From assembly GCF_037975245.1 (NCBI RefSeq), contig NC_092567.1, positions 4,720,214 through 4,784,213 on the forward strand: a DNA stretch of 64,000 nt, given 5' to 3'. The first letter of the stretch is position 1. Every line of letters begins with the position of its first letter. A model generated the notes under the pieces. The model was not told where the DNA came from and ran no database searches. It saw nothing but the letters and a program-made list of their open reading frames with translations. The stretch comes from Apostichopus japonicus (lineage: Eukaryota; Echinodermata; Holothuroidea; Aspidochirotida; Stichopodidae). A program made the position numbers and the translations under genes. Below are positions 1 to 12,135 of the stretch, piece by piece.

Positions 1-59
1 CCTGTATATCTCCTAAAAAGAGCATATATTTATAAAAAAAAAAAGAAAAAACCTTAATT

Positions 60-560
60 GTATCTGTCAACTTTGCACCTGAAGGTCGCACAGGGGTCAA
101 CCCATGGACATTTTTGATCGAAAGACCATTTATGATCTGGATGGCCACAAGAAATTCAAATAACTAAAGAAGCTTATACAGGTCACCAGAGGTCAACCTA
201 AGGTCAACGGTCACAAAGATGCGGGTCCACTATTGGATTACATTTAGCGTAACTCCCAACCTTGACGGACATTTTGTTCTCAAGTTATCACAAAAACACC
301 TGTTTTTGACCCCTAATTGACCTTTGTTGACCTTGGATCACACCACTGTTAAGTTGAAAATTATCCCCTACGTTATTTACAAGTATACAGTATATTACAA
401 GTTCCAAAATAACAATCATGTCGCACCCTGTCAATGGGAGTTATTGCTTGTTATTGTTTTGGTTTTTGGCCCCTAACTGACCTTTGGTGACCTTTACAGG
501 CACCGAGAACAATAGGGCACACCCTCTCACTATGGCAGATCTAGTTGACTATGTACATAG
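60..560. repeat. TGACCT-rich dispersed repeat
   Basis: The stretch repeats variants of TGACCTTTGGTGACCTT and AGGTCAAC several times (near 110, 185, 305 and 475), mixed with 'cccctaactgacc'-type phrases. No frame stays open. Related TGACC-rich text appears at 29.3-29.5 kb, so this is most likely a dispersed repeat rather than a regulatory site. The superfamily is unknown. Confidence 0.4.
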
Positions 561-599
561 GTTCCTTTTGCTTAATCAAGGAACCAAAAAGTGTTTAAG

Positions 600-1672
600 T
601 CCTTCATGTTGCTTATAGCATGCTAACATACATGCTAATGTACAGTATGCTAACTTACATGTATGCTCATGCTAACATACATGCTAACATACAACATGTA
701 CAGTATGCTAGCAAACAGACTGACAGCCTGACATAGATGCTACCAGCTTTTAACATGCTAACATACAGGCTAACAAACAGGCTAACATACTTGCTATCAT
801 ACACACTAACACACATGTATGCTATCATACATGTATGCTAACATGTATGCTTACATGTATGTTTGCTAACATACTTGCTATCTTACATGCTAACATAGCC
901 TTCAAGCTAACATATATGTATACATGTATGCTAACATGTATGCTAACTTACATGTATGCTAAAATCAGGCTAACATACAGCCTGACATACACACTATCAT
1001 ACTGCTTATAACATGCTAACATACACACTAGCATGTATACACACTAACAAACAGGCTAACATACAGGCTAACAAGCAGGCTTACATACAGGCTAACATAC
1101 TTGCTATCATACATAGTTAACATGTATGCTATCATGCATGCTGACATACATGCTATCATCCATGCTAACACACATGCTAACATTCATGCTATCATACATG
1201 CTAAGATACATGTATGCTACATACTTGCTAACTTACATGCTAACATACATGTATGCTAACATACTTGCTATCATACATGCTAACATAGCCTTCAAGCTAA
1301 CATATGCTCACATTCATGCTAACTTACAGGCTAACATACAGCCTGACATACATGCTATCATACTGGTTATAACATGCTAACATACATGCTACTGTAACAT
1401 ACACGGTAGCATATATACACACTAACAAACACACAAACATACAGGCTAACAAGCAGGCTTACATACAGGCTAACATACTTGCAATCATACATACTAACAT
1501 ACATGTACAGTATGCTATCATACATGCTTACATACATGCTAGCATACATGCTAACATACATGCTAACATTCATGCTAACATACATGCTAACATACATGTA
1601 TGGTATCATACTGCTTACATAGCCTACAAGCTAACATGTATGCTATCATACATGCTAACATACATGCTAATA
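600..1672. repeat. GCTAACATACAT satellite array
   Basis: About 1.07 kb is made of variants of a 12-14 bp unit close to GCTAACATACAT or GCTATCATACAT. Longer blocks recur: a 'catagccttcaagctaac' segment lies at about 893, 1283 and 1617, and the 'aggctaacaagcaggctta' block at about 1067 returns at about 1448. This gives a higher-order period of roughly 335-390 bp. Short open frames on both strands are translations of the repeat (poly-MLT/MYVS) and are not genes. Confidence 0.9.
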
Positions 1673-1680
1673 TATAGGAG

Positions 1681-3152
1681 ACAGGACTGCTAACAGATAT
1701 GCAACATATTACAAATAGTACAGGTATCGCAGCTCAATTAGCCTACGTAGTGCAAGTCAATGGGAGCAATTAATTGACCAAACCTTTATGCAAAATTGTG
1801 CTTTTTCGCAATTTGGCTGAAATCCAGTATGTTAATGGCTTAAATGCTTAGCATATATAGTGTAGCAATTGATATTTCAGGAATGATGTTCTGTGATATC
1901 ACGCTTCAGTGATTTCTGTTGTCTAAAATGAGTATTTGGTCAAAATTTAGACTTTTAGACCTGAGATTACTGGGATGGACCCTGTTGGGGTCCTATTAAT
2001 GTCACAAAGTGAGCTATTTACTCATATTAAAGTTATATATGACTTAAAGCTACTGTAGGTCCTATATAGATATATGAGTGTTTGACACTAGTTTCACGAA
2101 GCTTGCTAAGCAACAGTAATCAATGTACATGACATTTTGTTGTAAGGATAGCTCAGTAAATTTGGAATAAGTTTATTCAAAATACATGAAATGTGGTTGA
2201 CCCAGCCTGGAAACTGTAATTCATTCCTGCCTCAGGACCTACAGTAAATGGTACTGTAGCAATGATAAGCTCAGTAGCAACAATAATATTACACTTGATT
2301 CTTGAGTACTCATGCTGGTATGATTAGCCTTATATCTAGTTGCCAGTTTGCTAATGCTATAAACAGATGCCTAGGTAGTGTTGCCCAGGCCTAGCATTTT
2401 GACCACTGATTGTGTTAGACACATATATAATCATAGAGCACCTGTAATGTTTAGACCTGCACATAGTTTACTTCAACTACCATTATTGCTCAAGTTAACC
2501 TACATGTGATAGGCTTACATGTATTTCTGCTTCTCAAAAGCACTTGGTGTACAGAATTTTACAGAACATTGACTGCCAAATTCATTGCAGAGTAATACAG
2601 TAGCTAAACTACTGGGCAGTACTAAGGTGGCCAAAAAAGAGAAAATAATTGATTCCGTACATTGTATATGCAAAATCTGCACTCACCTTGGTTCCTGCCG
2701 CTACCCCACTCCCCTTTAAGATAGGAATGCTAATGATCTCAAAATATTAATTGTTCTGTGCCAATATGCAAGACCAATTGAGCAGAATTTGACTACAAAA
2801 TGTCTGCCATGTCTAGTTCTTTCATACCCCTAAATTAACACATTCGTTGATAAGCTAACTGAAGTGTAGGCCTAAGTACATACATCCATTGACTTTGGAT
2901 ACTGTTTACTATGCTCTGAGACTAGTCTTAGCTCAGACAGGTCAGGGCCCAGAGAGTAGTGGTATGTGGTAATGTACTAATGGTATCGTAATTTGTATGT
3001 TGTACTGAGGTAATTTTGGGTTTTATTTGAGAGTAAGATTTCCAAATGCCAAAAACATGTGCAAAACTGGGGGGAGGATGTTGAAAGCTTAGAAAACCAC
3101 AATTTGATCAGCATATAACTGAAATGGAATAAAACTCATCAAATATGTAACT
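1681..3152. other. Unassigned AT-rich DNA
   Basis: I see no open frame of note, no tandem repeat and no transposon terminus here. It is ordinary AT-rich sequence. Confidence 0.5.
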
Positions 3153-3160
3153 CTTCTTTG

Positions 3161-4550
3161 CAGGGTTGGCCGGTTTTTACCGGGCGGTTTTTACCGCCCC
3201 GGTAAAAACAAGTTTTTTACCGGTTTTTACCGGGAGGTTTTTCCCACATATACAGTAAGTGGGAAAAACTGGGAAAAACCGGGAAAAACCTCAAATTATA
3301 TAGAATTCCTAAAAACTCATGTGGAACTTGTGGAGGAGCATAGAATCTACAAGAAAATGGCATCTTATGGTAGGGGGTTGGGTTACATCCAAAGAACAGC
3401 TATGATCTATAACTTGTGAGTTTACCGATTAGACTATTATAAATAATTCAAATAAATAATATATTGGATGCTCAAATCAACCAACTTTATTTTCCTATCG
3501 AGAACGGACTCGTATCAAACTGTTGGTGCCTCCTAGGGCTATGGTTCGTCATATTATACATGCCACATTAGTCCACTCAGATCCAAATGATGATTCACAT
3601 CCAAGAACGATCACTTCATGTCTGCGATAAATTGTACTCTGTTCACACTTCGCACTAGGCACTGTACTATGCTTTTTTTATATTGCTTATAGGCACTGTA
3701 CTAAGTGACTGTTGTGACATCAACTATCTTGAGAATAAGTAACAATTGGAACAGTTACTTGTGTTGTTGATACTCCTACCTCTTCAGTTAGCCTATATAC
3801 AGGAAGTGCCCAGTATCACCTCACCTGTCCACCTCAAAGTGTTTAATCACTCATGCATGAATTTGTATAATAATTGGACCATGTTTTCATCAAGGTAAAC
3901 AGTTTGGTTGTGTGAATGGCTCCATAGGGCCATTGTGCGTTTAATACTTTAATTGGGCCCATGTGCCTTACAAAGTTTCAAAGCAGTTTCTATTGAGCCC
4001 CCTGGATTGAAGTTCACCTCAATAGACTGTTGCCTATACTGTATTAATGGAATGAACTGTCTGAGCACATAATATTATATTATTACATGGTTCCTTGTCC
4101 CTTTGAGGCTTTGGATGCCATGGTTCGCCACTTCGTTCTATCCTCCGCTGTTCATGCAACATAATAGGCCTGGAGAATTTAGGAGGGGTGAATGTCCCAG
4201 TGTAGACCTATAATGGTTTGGGCAATAGGCAATGCATATACTGCTAAAGAGATCGTGACAGAATAACTATACATGTGCAATACGAAAAATACTCTTTTTT
4301 CCACAAAAAGTAGAATAAGAATGTGATAAAATAGCTCAAAATGAAGCTAAGAAACTCCCATATTCAATAAAATATGCCTGTCATGAAACAATATCTTGCC
4401 TACTGATGACCCTGCATTTTACGGACAATTAATACTAGTTTTCGAGACGGAGGCGGTTTTTACCGGTATTTACCAGTTTTTCCCGGTTTTTACCTGGTTT
4501 TTACCGCTTAGTGGGAAAAACAGGTTTTTCCCGGGAAAATGCCAACCCTG
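3161..4550. mobile_element. Non-autonomous hAT-like element with 8-bp TSD
   Basis: The left end CAGGGTTGGC (3161-3170) is matched by GCCAACCCTG (4541-4550). Both ends are flanked by the identical octamer CTTCTTTG (3153-3160 and 4551-4558). An 8-bp TSD with a CAGGG-type TIR is typical of hAT transposons. Just inside each end are clusters of GGTTTTTACCGG and GGGAAAAACC in both orientations (3171-3290 and 4450-4540), as expected for subterminal transposase-binding repeats. At 1,390 bp with no long reading frame, it is a non-autonomous copy. The exact family is not known. The TSD and TIR are read directly. Confidence 0.88.
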
Positions 4551-4558
4551 CTTCTTTG

Positions 4559-5305
4559 CTGCAAACAGTTTAGGCTAGGTTGCCTGCTGTATGTTGCTAG
4601 TAATATTTGATTTTGAAGGTGCGTCAATAACGAAGGTGCATTAACTGTGAAGCCTTTGCTATACACAGTTACGGTTCTGAACAGTGATAGTTGAATTAAT
4701 TCAATATGGTGATTTACAATATTTCAACGCTATCATGAAATTTTGTAGGGCAACCATATTAACATCGTTCTGAAGACTATGGTCGACACACATAGCTTCC
4801 GTTTAGTATTACTAGTAACGTACTTACGCTTGTCCTACAGGCTACACTAGTACTGTACTTGTACTATTAGTTGTACTGTAGAAGACATTTAATATGATAA
4901 TAATACTAATAGTCAAATTATTGAAGTCCTAGTCTCCTAGATATTAATTAATAAATAAAATGATAAACACTTACCTGTGTTCAACTTATAGTTACCAACT
5001 CGAATTATCAAGATGTAAGTACCAGTGTTTTGAAGCATATAAGTAGAGAAAGCGAACACGGAAAGACCATGTTGGTACAGTACCAGCGCGTAAAATAATG
5101 GCTGCATATTAACGAACCATAGTTTGCAAGCACCTACCGTACCTTGAGGCTTGAACAAGCATACAGTTTATGTGTGCGAGCGGAAGGTAAACTTTATGTA
5201 AAAACATGGTTAGGCGTTTCATAAATTCAACGTCAAAGGTTAAGGTCAATCGTAATGCACGCCGTTTGTACCACATTTATGATTTATGTTACAGTTGCAG
5301 AATAT
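4559..5305. other. Unassigned AT-rich DNA
   Basis: No credible gene or repeat seen. The short minus-strand frame near 4937-5158 has no recognisable motif. Confidence 0.4.
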
Positions 5306-5470
5306 GTTGCCGTCGCGAAAACTTAGGTTGCCATCGCGGAAACTTAAGTTGCATTCGAGGAAACTCCCGTCGTCTAATTTCACTCCGTTCTTCAATTTCA
5401 TTCCGTTGTCCAAGTTCATTCGGTTATCCAAATTCATTTCGTCGCGAGGTATTCCGTCGCGGAGAAATCC
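5306..5470. repeat. Minisatellite of 21-, 18- and 15-bp units
   Basis: Three 21-bp units (5306, 5327, 5348; like GTTGCCATCGCGGAAACTTA) run into four 18-bp units (5369, 5387, 5405, 5423; like GTTGTCCAAGTTCATTCG) and two 15-bp units (5441, 5456; GTCGCGGAGAAATCC-like). Every unit starts with GTYG or GTTN and is a multiple of three, so frames stay open on both strands. Read on the minus strand it gives hexapeptide repeats such as MNLDNG and NLSFRDG. That could be a coding repeat, but no flanking exon signal supports a protein. Confidence 0.8.
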
Positions 5471-6093
5471 CGTTCGTTATGCGAGAAGTGACCCGTGAAG
5501 GTGGGCCCTGTCCCAATTCTATCAATCATTTTCTCAATAAAGTTTATATCTGGCAAGTAGAACGTGAATAACAAGCCCACGTAAGCCTACCACGTAGGCC
5601 TATCCATGATACCGTACCATAACCGTTATGAAGACGTCCCCGCCCCCCCCCCCTCTCCCAGTTACTATGCCTCTATATAACTAAATATGTTCGGGACAAA
5701 CAATAATAGATACATCTATAGGCTGCATCTCCATCGGTACTCTGCAATAGACTGGTGTCCATCTCGCAAAGGATGATTAGTGACATCACCAGCTAAGATC
5801 AGAGCACTATATACATTCACAAACAAGGATTATAAGAATATCAGTTGACTTTACCTAGTAGAATTATGCAAAACTAGTCAATTGCATGACTCGTAACCAC
5901 AAGTACCTGTTAACAAAGGTACTTTAATACAAACTTTTTTTCCCTCAAAAGATGCTAGTGTAGGACGGGATATGCACTCGTTTATTTGCAATTAGGGCAC
6001 TCCAAACTAGTGTAGGGATGTGAACTGATTTATTTGCAATTTCCGCTTTCCAAACTCCATGAAGTTGAGGGTAAGAATCCCGTAAAAGTTTGT
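5471..6093. other. Unassigned DNA with a C tract
   Basis: Contains a C-rich run at about 5640-5656. No gene or element recognised. Confidence 0.4.
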
Positions 6094-6102
6094 GGCCAGG
6101 AC

Positions 6103-6890
6103 GCGTAATTTTTTTTCCTAGGAGGGTTAGGGGCAATTATCATATATAGGCGTATCCAAACCCTCGCGCATGCGTGTTACTCATACACACGCGTTACTCA
6201 TTGATCGCTGTAATACACGTGTGGGCACTATGTACGCTGTACAAAGCAAGATCTCCGCTATACAGATTTACACGTAATGCAGTTGCTTTTTGGCCAAGGA
6301 TTACCAAGTGAGAATTGAATAATATAAGTGATGGGACGCAAGCTAAAGAAATACAAATTAAAGCGCGATCAAATCGTCACTTCAATTATTAATTTTCTGG
6401 AGATGTTGTGGCTAATGTAGGGGACTTAATAGTCTGCGGCTGGTGATTTAATATCTGATAGTAATATCTGATAGAACTGATAGTTCATAAAAGCAGGCTT
6501 AATTTTGTATGTTGGCCTACTATATTAGTATCATGTATAGAATTTTAATGTTTACCGTAACATTAAAGTTTACCGTGAAGCTAGAAATGCATGTAATGTA
6601 TGCTAGCAGATTAACATTAACCAAACCATTAAATTAATGTCCGTCGCGCACATTGATGACAACATATGAAATCCGTACATTGTGTCTAAAATCTGGGTGT
6701 CAGTCGAACAGGTCTCCATCGCTGCATGAACGCATATACGTATACATGTGCAAAATTTGAATCGCGTCGCACACACTGTATGTACTACTACTAGCCATAA
6801 AACTTTTTACGAGTAACACGCATGCGCGAGGGTCTGGATACGCCTATATATGATAATTGCCCCTAACCCTCCTAGGAAAAAAAAATACGC
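6103..6890. mobile_element. Mutator-like element: 80-bp TIRs, 9-bp TSD
   Basis: The 80-bp arm at 6103-6182 is repeated in inverse orientation at 6811-6890, with only two differences by eye (position 6, A/T, and one A/G in the CAAACCC/CAGACCC segment). The arms start GCGTA followed by a T run and CCTAGGAGGG. Both outer edges carry the same nonamer GGCCAGGAC (6094-6102 and 6891-6899). Long TIRs plus a 9-bp TSD are characteristic of Mutator-like elements. The 628-bp core has no coding capacity, so this is a non-autonomous copy. The near-identical arms suggest a young insertion. The short open frame starting in the right arm is incidental. Confidence 0.85.
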
Positions 6891-7123
6891 GGCCAGGACC
6901 ATTCACAAAATGGTTCGTAAACGAAATCTAATTAAGGTTTACGAATCCAAAACTATCTTTTTACTGTTGATTCAATTTCCCTGCGGAAGTTTATCATCTA
7001 GGCTCTATAAGGTAACAATATGTTTTTCATTTGAAACTTTTCAAAGATTTTGACTGATTTGATGCATTTTTGGCAGCTTTATGTGAAGTTAGGGTTTGCA
7101 GAGAAATGGTCGAATTGCAGTAG

Positions 7124-7345
7124 CATGGACACTTCGAAGTTCGGACACCTAAGATTTAAACAACCCCAAAACTATAACTTCCTTTTAGAGACAAATATGT
7201 AAGTACTTGCTAGCACACAGGTTATTTTGGAGAGGAAATAGCTGCAGCTTCGTAGTTTTTCGTGAAATTGGCTCTTGCTGTAGGTTATCAGGGTAAAATC
7301 GTGCATTTCTTAGGGGTGTCCGAACTTCGCAGTGTTCCGAACTTC
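7124..7345. repeat. Small foldback repeat (CGAAGTTCGGACACC arms)
   Basis: GGACACTTCGAAGTTCGG followed by ACACCTAAG (about 7127-7153) returns inverted as CTTAGGGGTGTCCGAACTTC followed by GCAGTGTTCC (about 7309-7337). A second GTTCCGAACTTCGC follows. The pair could fold into a stem around a loop of about 160 bp. I found no TSD, so it may be a worn MITE. Confidence 0.55.
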
Positions 7346-8250
7346 GCAATACTGTACTGTACAGTACTAAGGCTGTACAGAGATAGTATAATCGGCTAAG
7401 TTCGTTACCACGTTTCAAACAGTTTAGGTCCTAGCGTGTGATATATTATATGATTAGCCTACTATCACTGGATAGTACTGCTATATAGTACTACTATCAC
7501 TGGATACTACTACGGGATCGAATATGTGTTCGTTATGTGACGGATGACGATTAAATTCTTGTTCGCTAGCACTGAATATCGTTTATTGTAGGTGACATCC
7601 AGTAGTAGACAACCTAAGACTTTGGGGCTTATACACCTACTTGTACTACTAGTTACTAGCTTAGGAAGCAGTTAGGCTAGACAGGTTGAAATAATTCTGA
7701 GGTATTTGCCAGTAGCGCCCTCAGTTGTATCTCAAATCTTTGTAATGAAAAAAGGCCGAGCCCATGTTTTGGTCAAAGTAGACATAGGCCTACAGTCAGA
7801 CCTCAACGAGTGAGTTAATGAGCTCAGAGAGCAGTTTTCTTGTAGCCCGCCCCCATAAAACTGAAGGCCAGACATAAGAAATTTTGCAAAACTGCTTGCG
7901 ACCTACCCCTCTGGTTTAAATGTTTGAATAATGCAAAAGAAGGCGTCATCAGCCACCATGACGCGGTAAGGTTAATCTCACAACATTTATTTTCGTAATA
8001 AAGCAGTAAAAAGTTCTATTTTTGTCGTATTTTGTGATAAATCTCCATTGAATTTTGCGCCTTTTTCATGTCTAGTTACAGGAGAAAAATGCACATTTTT
8101 AGGTAAAATTGGCTAGATGATGCTTTTTACAACAATACCAAATTGGCGATTGGAAATGCACTAGTTTTTTCAACTGTCATCTAATTAATTTACGGCAAAA
8201 CACAGCGTTATGAAATACAGATACAGTTAGGACTTTGTATTGGCTCTGCG
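7346..8250. other. Unassigned DNA left of the first array
   Basis: Contains a short direct repeat (CTATCACTGGATA at about 7464 and 7494). No gene seen. Confidence 0.4.
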
Positions 8251-8251
8251 T

Positions 8252-9266
8252 ATACAATGATCCATCTAATCCATCTATCCTATCCATCCTATCCATCCAT
8301 CCTATACATCCTATCCATCCAATTATAGCTACACATTCTTTACACCCATCCAATTGCGATCTTATCAGATCAATCCTATCCATCCATCTTATCCATCTAT
8401 CATATCCATCCATCCTATACATCCATCCTGTCCATCCTATCCATCCATAATATCCATCCATTATATCAATTCATCCTATACATCCAAATCATTCCATCGA
8501 TCGAATGCAGATTATCCATACATCATATAAATTCATCACATCCATTCATCCTATCCATCCATCCTTTCCATCCATCCGATCAATCTTATCCATCCATCTT
8601 ATCCATCTATTCTATCCATCCTATTCATCTATCCTATCAATCCATCCTATACATTAATCCTATATACCCATCCTATCCATCCATCCTATCCATCCGTCCT
8701 AGCCATTGATCGTATATATCCACCCAATCCATCCATCTCATCCATCCATCCATCCTATCCATCCATCCTATTAATCCTATCCATCCATTTTATCCATTCA
8801 TCCTATCCATATATCATATCTATCCATTATATATATCCATCCTATCCATCCTATTAATCCATCCTATACATCCTATCAATCCATCTTATCCATCCATCCT
8901 TCCTATCCATATTACCCATCCATCCTAAACATCCATGCTATCCATCTATCATATCCATCTATCCATCCTCGCCTTCCTATCCATGCATCCTCTCCATCGT
9001 ATCCATACATCCTATCCATCCATCATATCCATCCATCCTATCCATATTATGCATCCATCCATCCATCCATCCATCCTATCCATCAAATTATATCGATCCA
9101 TACTATACATCTATTCTATCCATCCATCCTAACCATCCATCCTATCCATCCTATCTATCCATCCATCCTATAAATTCATCCTATCCATCATATGTATCCA
9201 TCCATCCTATCCATCCATCCTTCCGATCAATCCCATACATCTTATCCATCCATCCTATCCATATTT
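8252..9266. repeat. CCAT/CCTAT satellite array 1
   Basis: About 1.0 kb of degenerate (CCAT)n and CCTAT words, mostly ATCCATCCATCCTATCC-like. Stop codons are rare in some frames, giving false proteins rich in Ile, His, Pro, Ser and Tyr on + and in Met, Asp, Gly and Trp on -. It is the shorter relative of the array at 13.6-17.85 kb and shares its right flank. Confidence 0.93.
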
Positions 9267-9283
9267 AATGTATATACATACAG

Positions 9284-9354
9284 AGATTACGTTTGAATTG
9301 AACCATCGTCACCACATACATTTTCTTAGTCTTAAGATCAGAAGCCATTTTTTT
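9284..9354 (+). repeat. Shared right flank of the CCAT arrays, copy 1
   Basis: Starts AGATTACGTTTGAATTG and ends GATCAGAAGCC plus a T run. It aligns without gaps to 17898-17968, the DNA directly right of array 2, with about nine differences in 70 bases. The flank is therefore part of the same mobile or duplicated unit as the array. Confidence 0.8.
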
Positions 9355-9438
9355 ACCCAGCCATGCACAAAGTGCGGGCTGGGTCTTGTATCTTATGGTT
9401 TCTTCTTCTTCTTCTTTCTGTCACAGGAATCGCTATAT

Positions 9439-9520
9439 AGATTCACGACTAACACGAATCACATATTACGTCCATAGAGTAGATTCACGACTAACACGAA
9501 TCACATATTACGTCCATAGA
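9439..9520. repeat. Tandem duplication of 42 bp
   Basis: AGATTCACGACTAACACG and its continuation at 9439-9480 is repeated from 9481 to about 9519 with no visible difference. It begins just after a short (TTC)n tract (about 9403-9417). Confidence 0.9.
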
Positions 9521-9847
9521 CCGATGAAGAACGGTAAAAGTGCTCTATACAAAACTTATACCAGTTCAATAGGGTTCCCATGGTAAGCGGAATCCTAACC
9601 TCTACAGTAATATATATCCCACAGTTAAGCAGTAATGTATAGAGCAGAAATTGGAATATGAAGGGGAGGGGGAAGAATTTTAAAAGGGGCACTTCTCACA
9701 AAAGGAACATTATAACACTTCGAAGCGATATGAGGTACAAAGAAAATATTTGCCCAAAATGACTCCCACGTTGCAGAAAGTGAACAATCATGAGAGTATT
9801 GTATTACGTATATTGGCTGACTTAGTAAGAACCAAGGTGAGAAAATA

Positions 9848-10025
9848 AGGTGTCCCAAAATCTCAACATTTTTGTCTCAAAAATTTTTACTTTAAGTTTA
9901 CAATTGTTCACCTTTTCTTATCTCCAAATTATGAGTTCAAAAGTCACAAAAAAATGCCAAAATGTTGACTTTCAAAGTCAAAATTTTGAGATTAAAAGTC
10001 AAAATTTAAAGATAAAAGTAAACCT
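9848..10025. repeat. AAAGTCAAAATTTTGAG-type repeat
   Basis: Several phrases of the kind AAAGTCAAAATTTTGAGAT recur in direct and inverted form (for example CTCAAAAATTTTTAC and AAAGTCAAAATTTAAAG). This looks like an AT-rich MITE fragment or simple repeat. The frame running through it is an artefact. Confidence 0.45.
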
Positions 10026-10179
10026 TTTTACCCCTTCCTATGTCTTTATTCAGCCTCCGTACGTGGCAGACCAACTTTCAGGAGGAAGATTGAGGAGGGT
10101 CGCTTAGCTTTCTTCAACCTGAAAAGAGTGCTTTAGATGATACTTCCTGCTTTTAATTAGATTTAATTTTCGGAGTACT

Positions 10180-11600
10180 CAAGGGGGGGGGGGGGTGGGG
10201 AGGGGGGAGCGATTGCTGGGTAGGTTCATGTTATACAGTAAAGTATAGGTATATGTTAGGATGGCATGTCTTGCTAGCCTGATGTATATAATGGAAGCGA
10301 TGCTATTGCCTATTGACAACGTCTTAACAAATGTACATCTGTTTTAGCAATTCAGTGCATAGTTCTGTTATATTTATACATGGCTTGAATAACAGCCAAC
10401 GGTTAAAATATTGGTTTTTAGAAATGTACATTAAATTTGTCCTTAAAAAGTAATACTGCTTAAATCCAACCTCTACTCGTCATAGTCATTTGAACTTCCT
10501 TGTAAAGTTCATATTATTAGTTTTACTTTGGAGAAACGCAAAAATTGGTACAACCCAGCTAATCACGACCAATTCCTTTATAGTGTGTGCAGTCTGTCTT
10601 AGTCAATGATGTATGACGGTAGCAAGCAACAATGGTATTTAGGTGTTATTTCTAACTCGGTTAGTTAAACAAAGCAGCACTGGTATTCATCGCCCAATGT
10701 AACGGAGACAATCACAAAGAGTTTCTGTTATAATTATTCATTCAGTTGTGAGGATTTGGTAGATTGTATTTTGGCTGAAATGTTTCCGACTTGTGTGTTA
10801 TAAACAGCACACTATTACACGTCTATATTGCAAATCCTTATAGTACACACATCACCCGTTGTGTGCTTCCATTACACATGTACACCGATACGATGACATC
10901 AAAGAAAAGGTTATTCACTATTATGAGGAGTGACATATCACATTATAACTTAGGTTACTTATTATAAGCAAAGTTTCAAAGTTAGTTATTTGTACCTGTT
11001 GGAATATGTTTATTTCATCTTTAATAGAGGTACGCTTTGAAGTTTGGGGATATATGCTTTATAGGAAACACAAAACAACCTCATATGTGGTCGTAATTGA
11101 CTATGCCTAGTATAAAGTATTAATATTATAAACGTTAGCTATAATTTCTTCTGTATTAAATTAGGTCTGAAATCACAACCATTCCCCCGAATTACACAGT
11201 GAAGCCCTAGTCCTAGATGTAACCTGCGTATAATTCAGTGACGCAGTGAGCTACATCCTATTAATTTAGGTTTACATGCATTTCAACTGTGCAGGAAGTG
11301 TGAAACGGCTTCTTATACAAGGTAAAAGGTAAACAAGTGTCCGTGAACTAGGAAGATAATTGTGGAGAGAGCATGAATGACATTGATAGTATACACAATT
11401 GACAGGACCAGAGAAATTGTCTTTACAGAAAGTTTCACGATTCAAAGAGCAATAAGGATACATTTCCAGTCTAATGTGAATAATACACATTTAAATTGCG
11501 TAGGGAAACATTAAAGACCGTAACACCGACGTCCACAATTTATCGAATGTCTTTCTACATCAACTTAATTTTTAGTTTGTTATTGTTAGTTTTATACCGG
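10180..11600. other. Poly(G) tract and unassigned DNA
   Basis: A G-rich tract at about 10183-10208 (interrupted once by T and once by A) is followed by about 1.4 kb of AT-rich DNA in which I see no gene or element terminus. Confidence 0.5.
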
Positions 11601-12135
11601 TATAGTATCACTGGCGGATCCAAGGGGGGGGGGGGCAAGGGGGCCATGCCCCCCCCCCCCAAAGGCGAGCCAAAAAGTGTTTCCGAACATCCGCTAAATC
11701 ATATGTTTGGAAATTAAAAAAATCGAGAGGAATAGCAGTGGTAGACTAGTCCAGTGGCGGCGGAACCGGGGGGGGGGGGGGGCTTGGGGGGCTCTAGCCC
11801 CACCCCCAATGCAAAAGTTGAGGGGGCAAATGCATGATAAGCCCCCAATCCCCAATATTTACCAAGGCTCCGAAACGTGCATCTGCCAATTTTTCAATGC
11901 ATACTTGTCGATCTGTCCGATGCACACGTATACTATATAGGTGTAATAATTTTAGTAAATGCTGGGGGACCCTCGGCCCGTCCCCTGGCTATAGACCACA
12001 TTTTCACCCCAACCGCGTCTTCACGCCAGTGAAAAGTGGAAGCAGTGAGTGTAAGTATACCGGTAAGCGCAACACAACTTCGTCTTAGGACAATGACTTG
12101 CCTCATTTCAGCCAGTTCTCCAACATCCACTTACT

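Noticed and set aside
1126-1609. Frames of MLTYMLSY and MYVSMYVS type
   Set aside because: Translations of the GCTAACATACAT array on both strands.
4396-4578. Plus frame of 60 codons
   Set aside because: It consists of the subterminal repeats and right end of the hAT-like element.
5206-5571. 121-codon plus frame over the minisatellite
   Set aside because: Open only because repeat units are multiples of three. The composition (Arg/Ser/Cys) and lack of a domain argue against a protein. The repeat itself is reported.
9439-9520. 42-bp repeat pair as a possible CRISPR array
   Set aside because: Direct tandem copies with no spacers, in a eukaryotic context.
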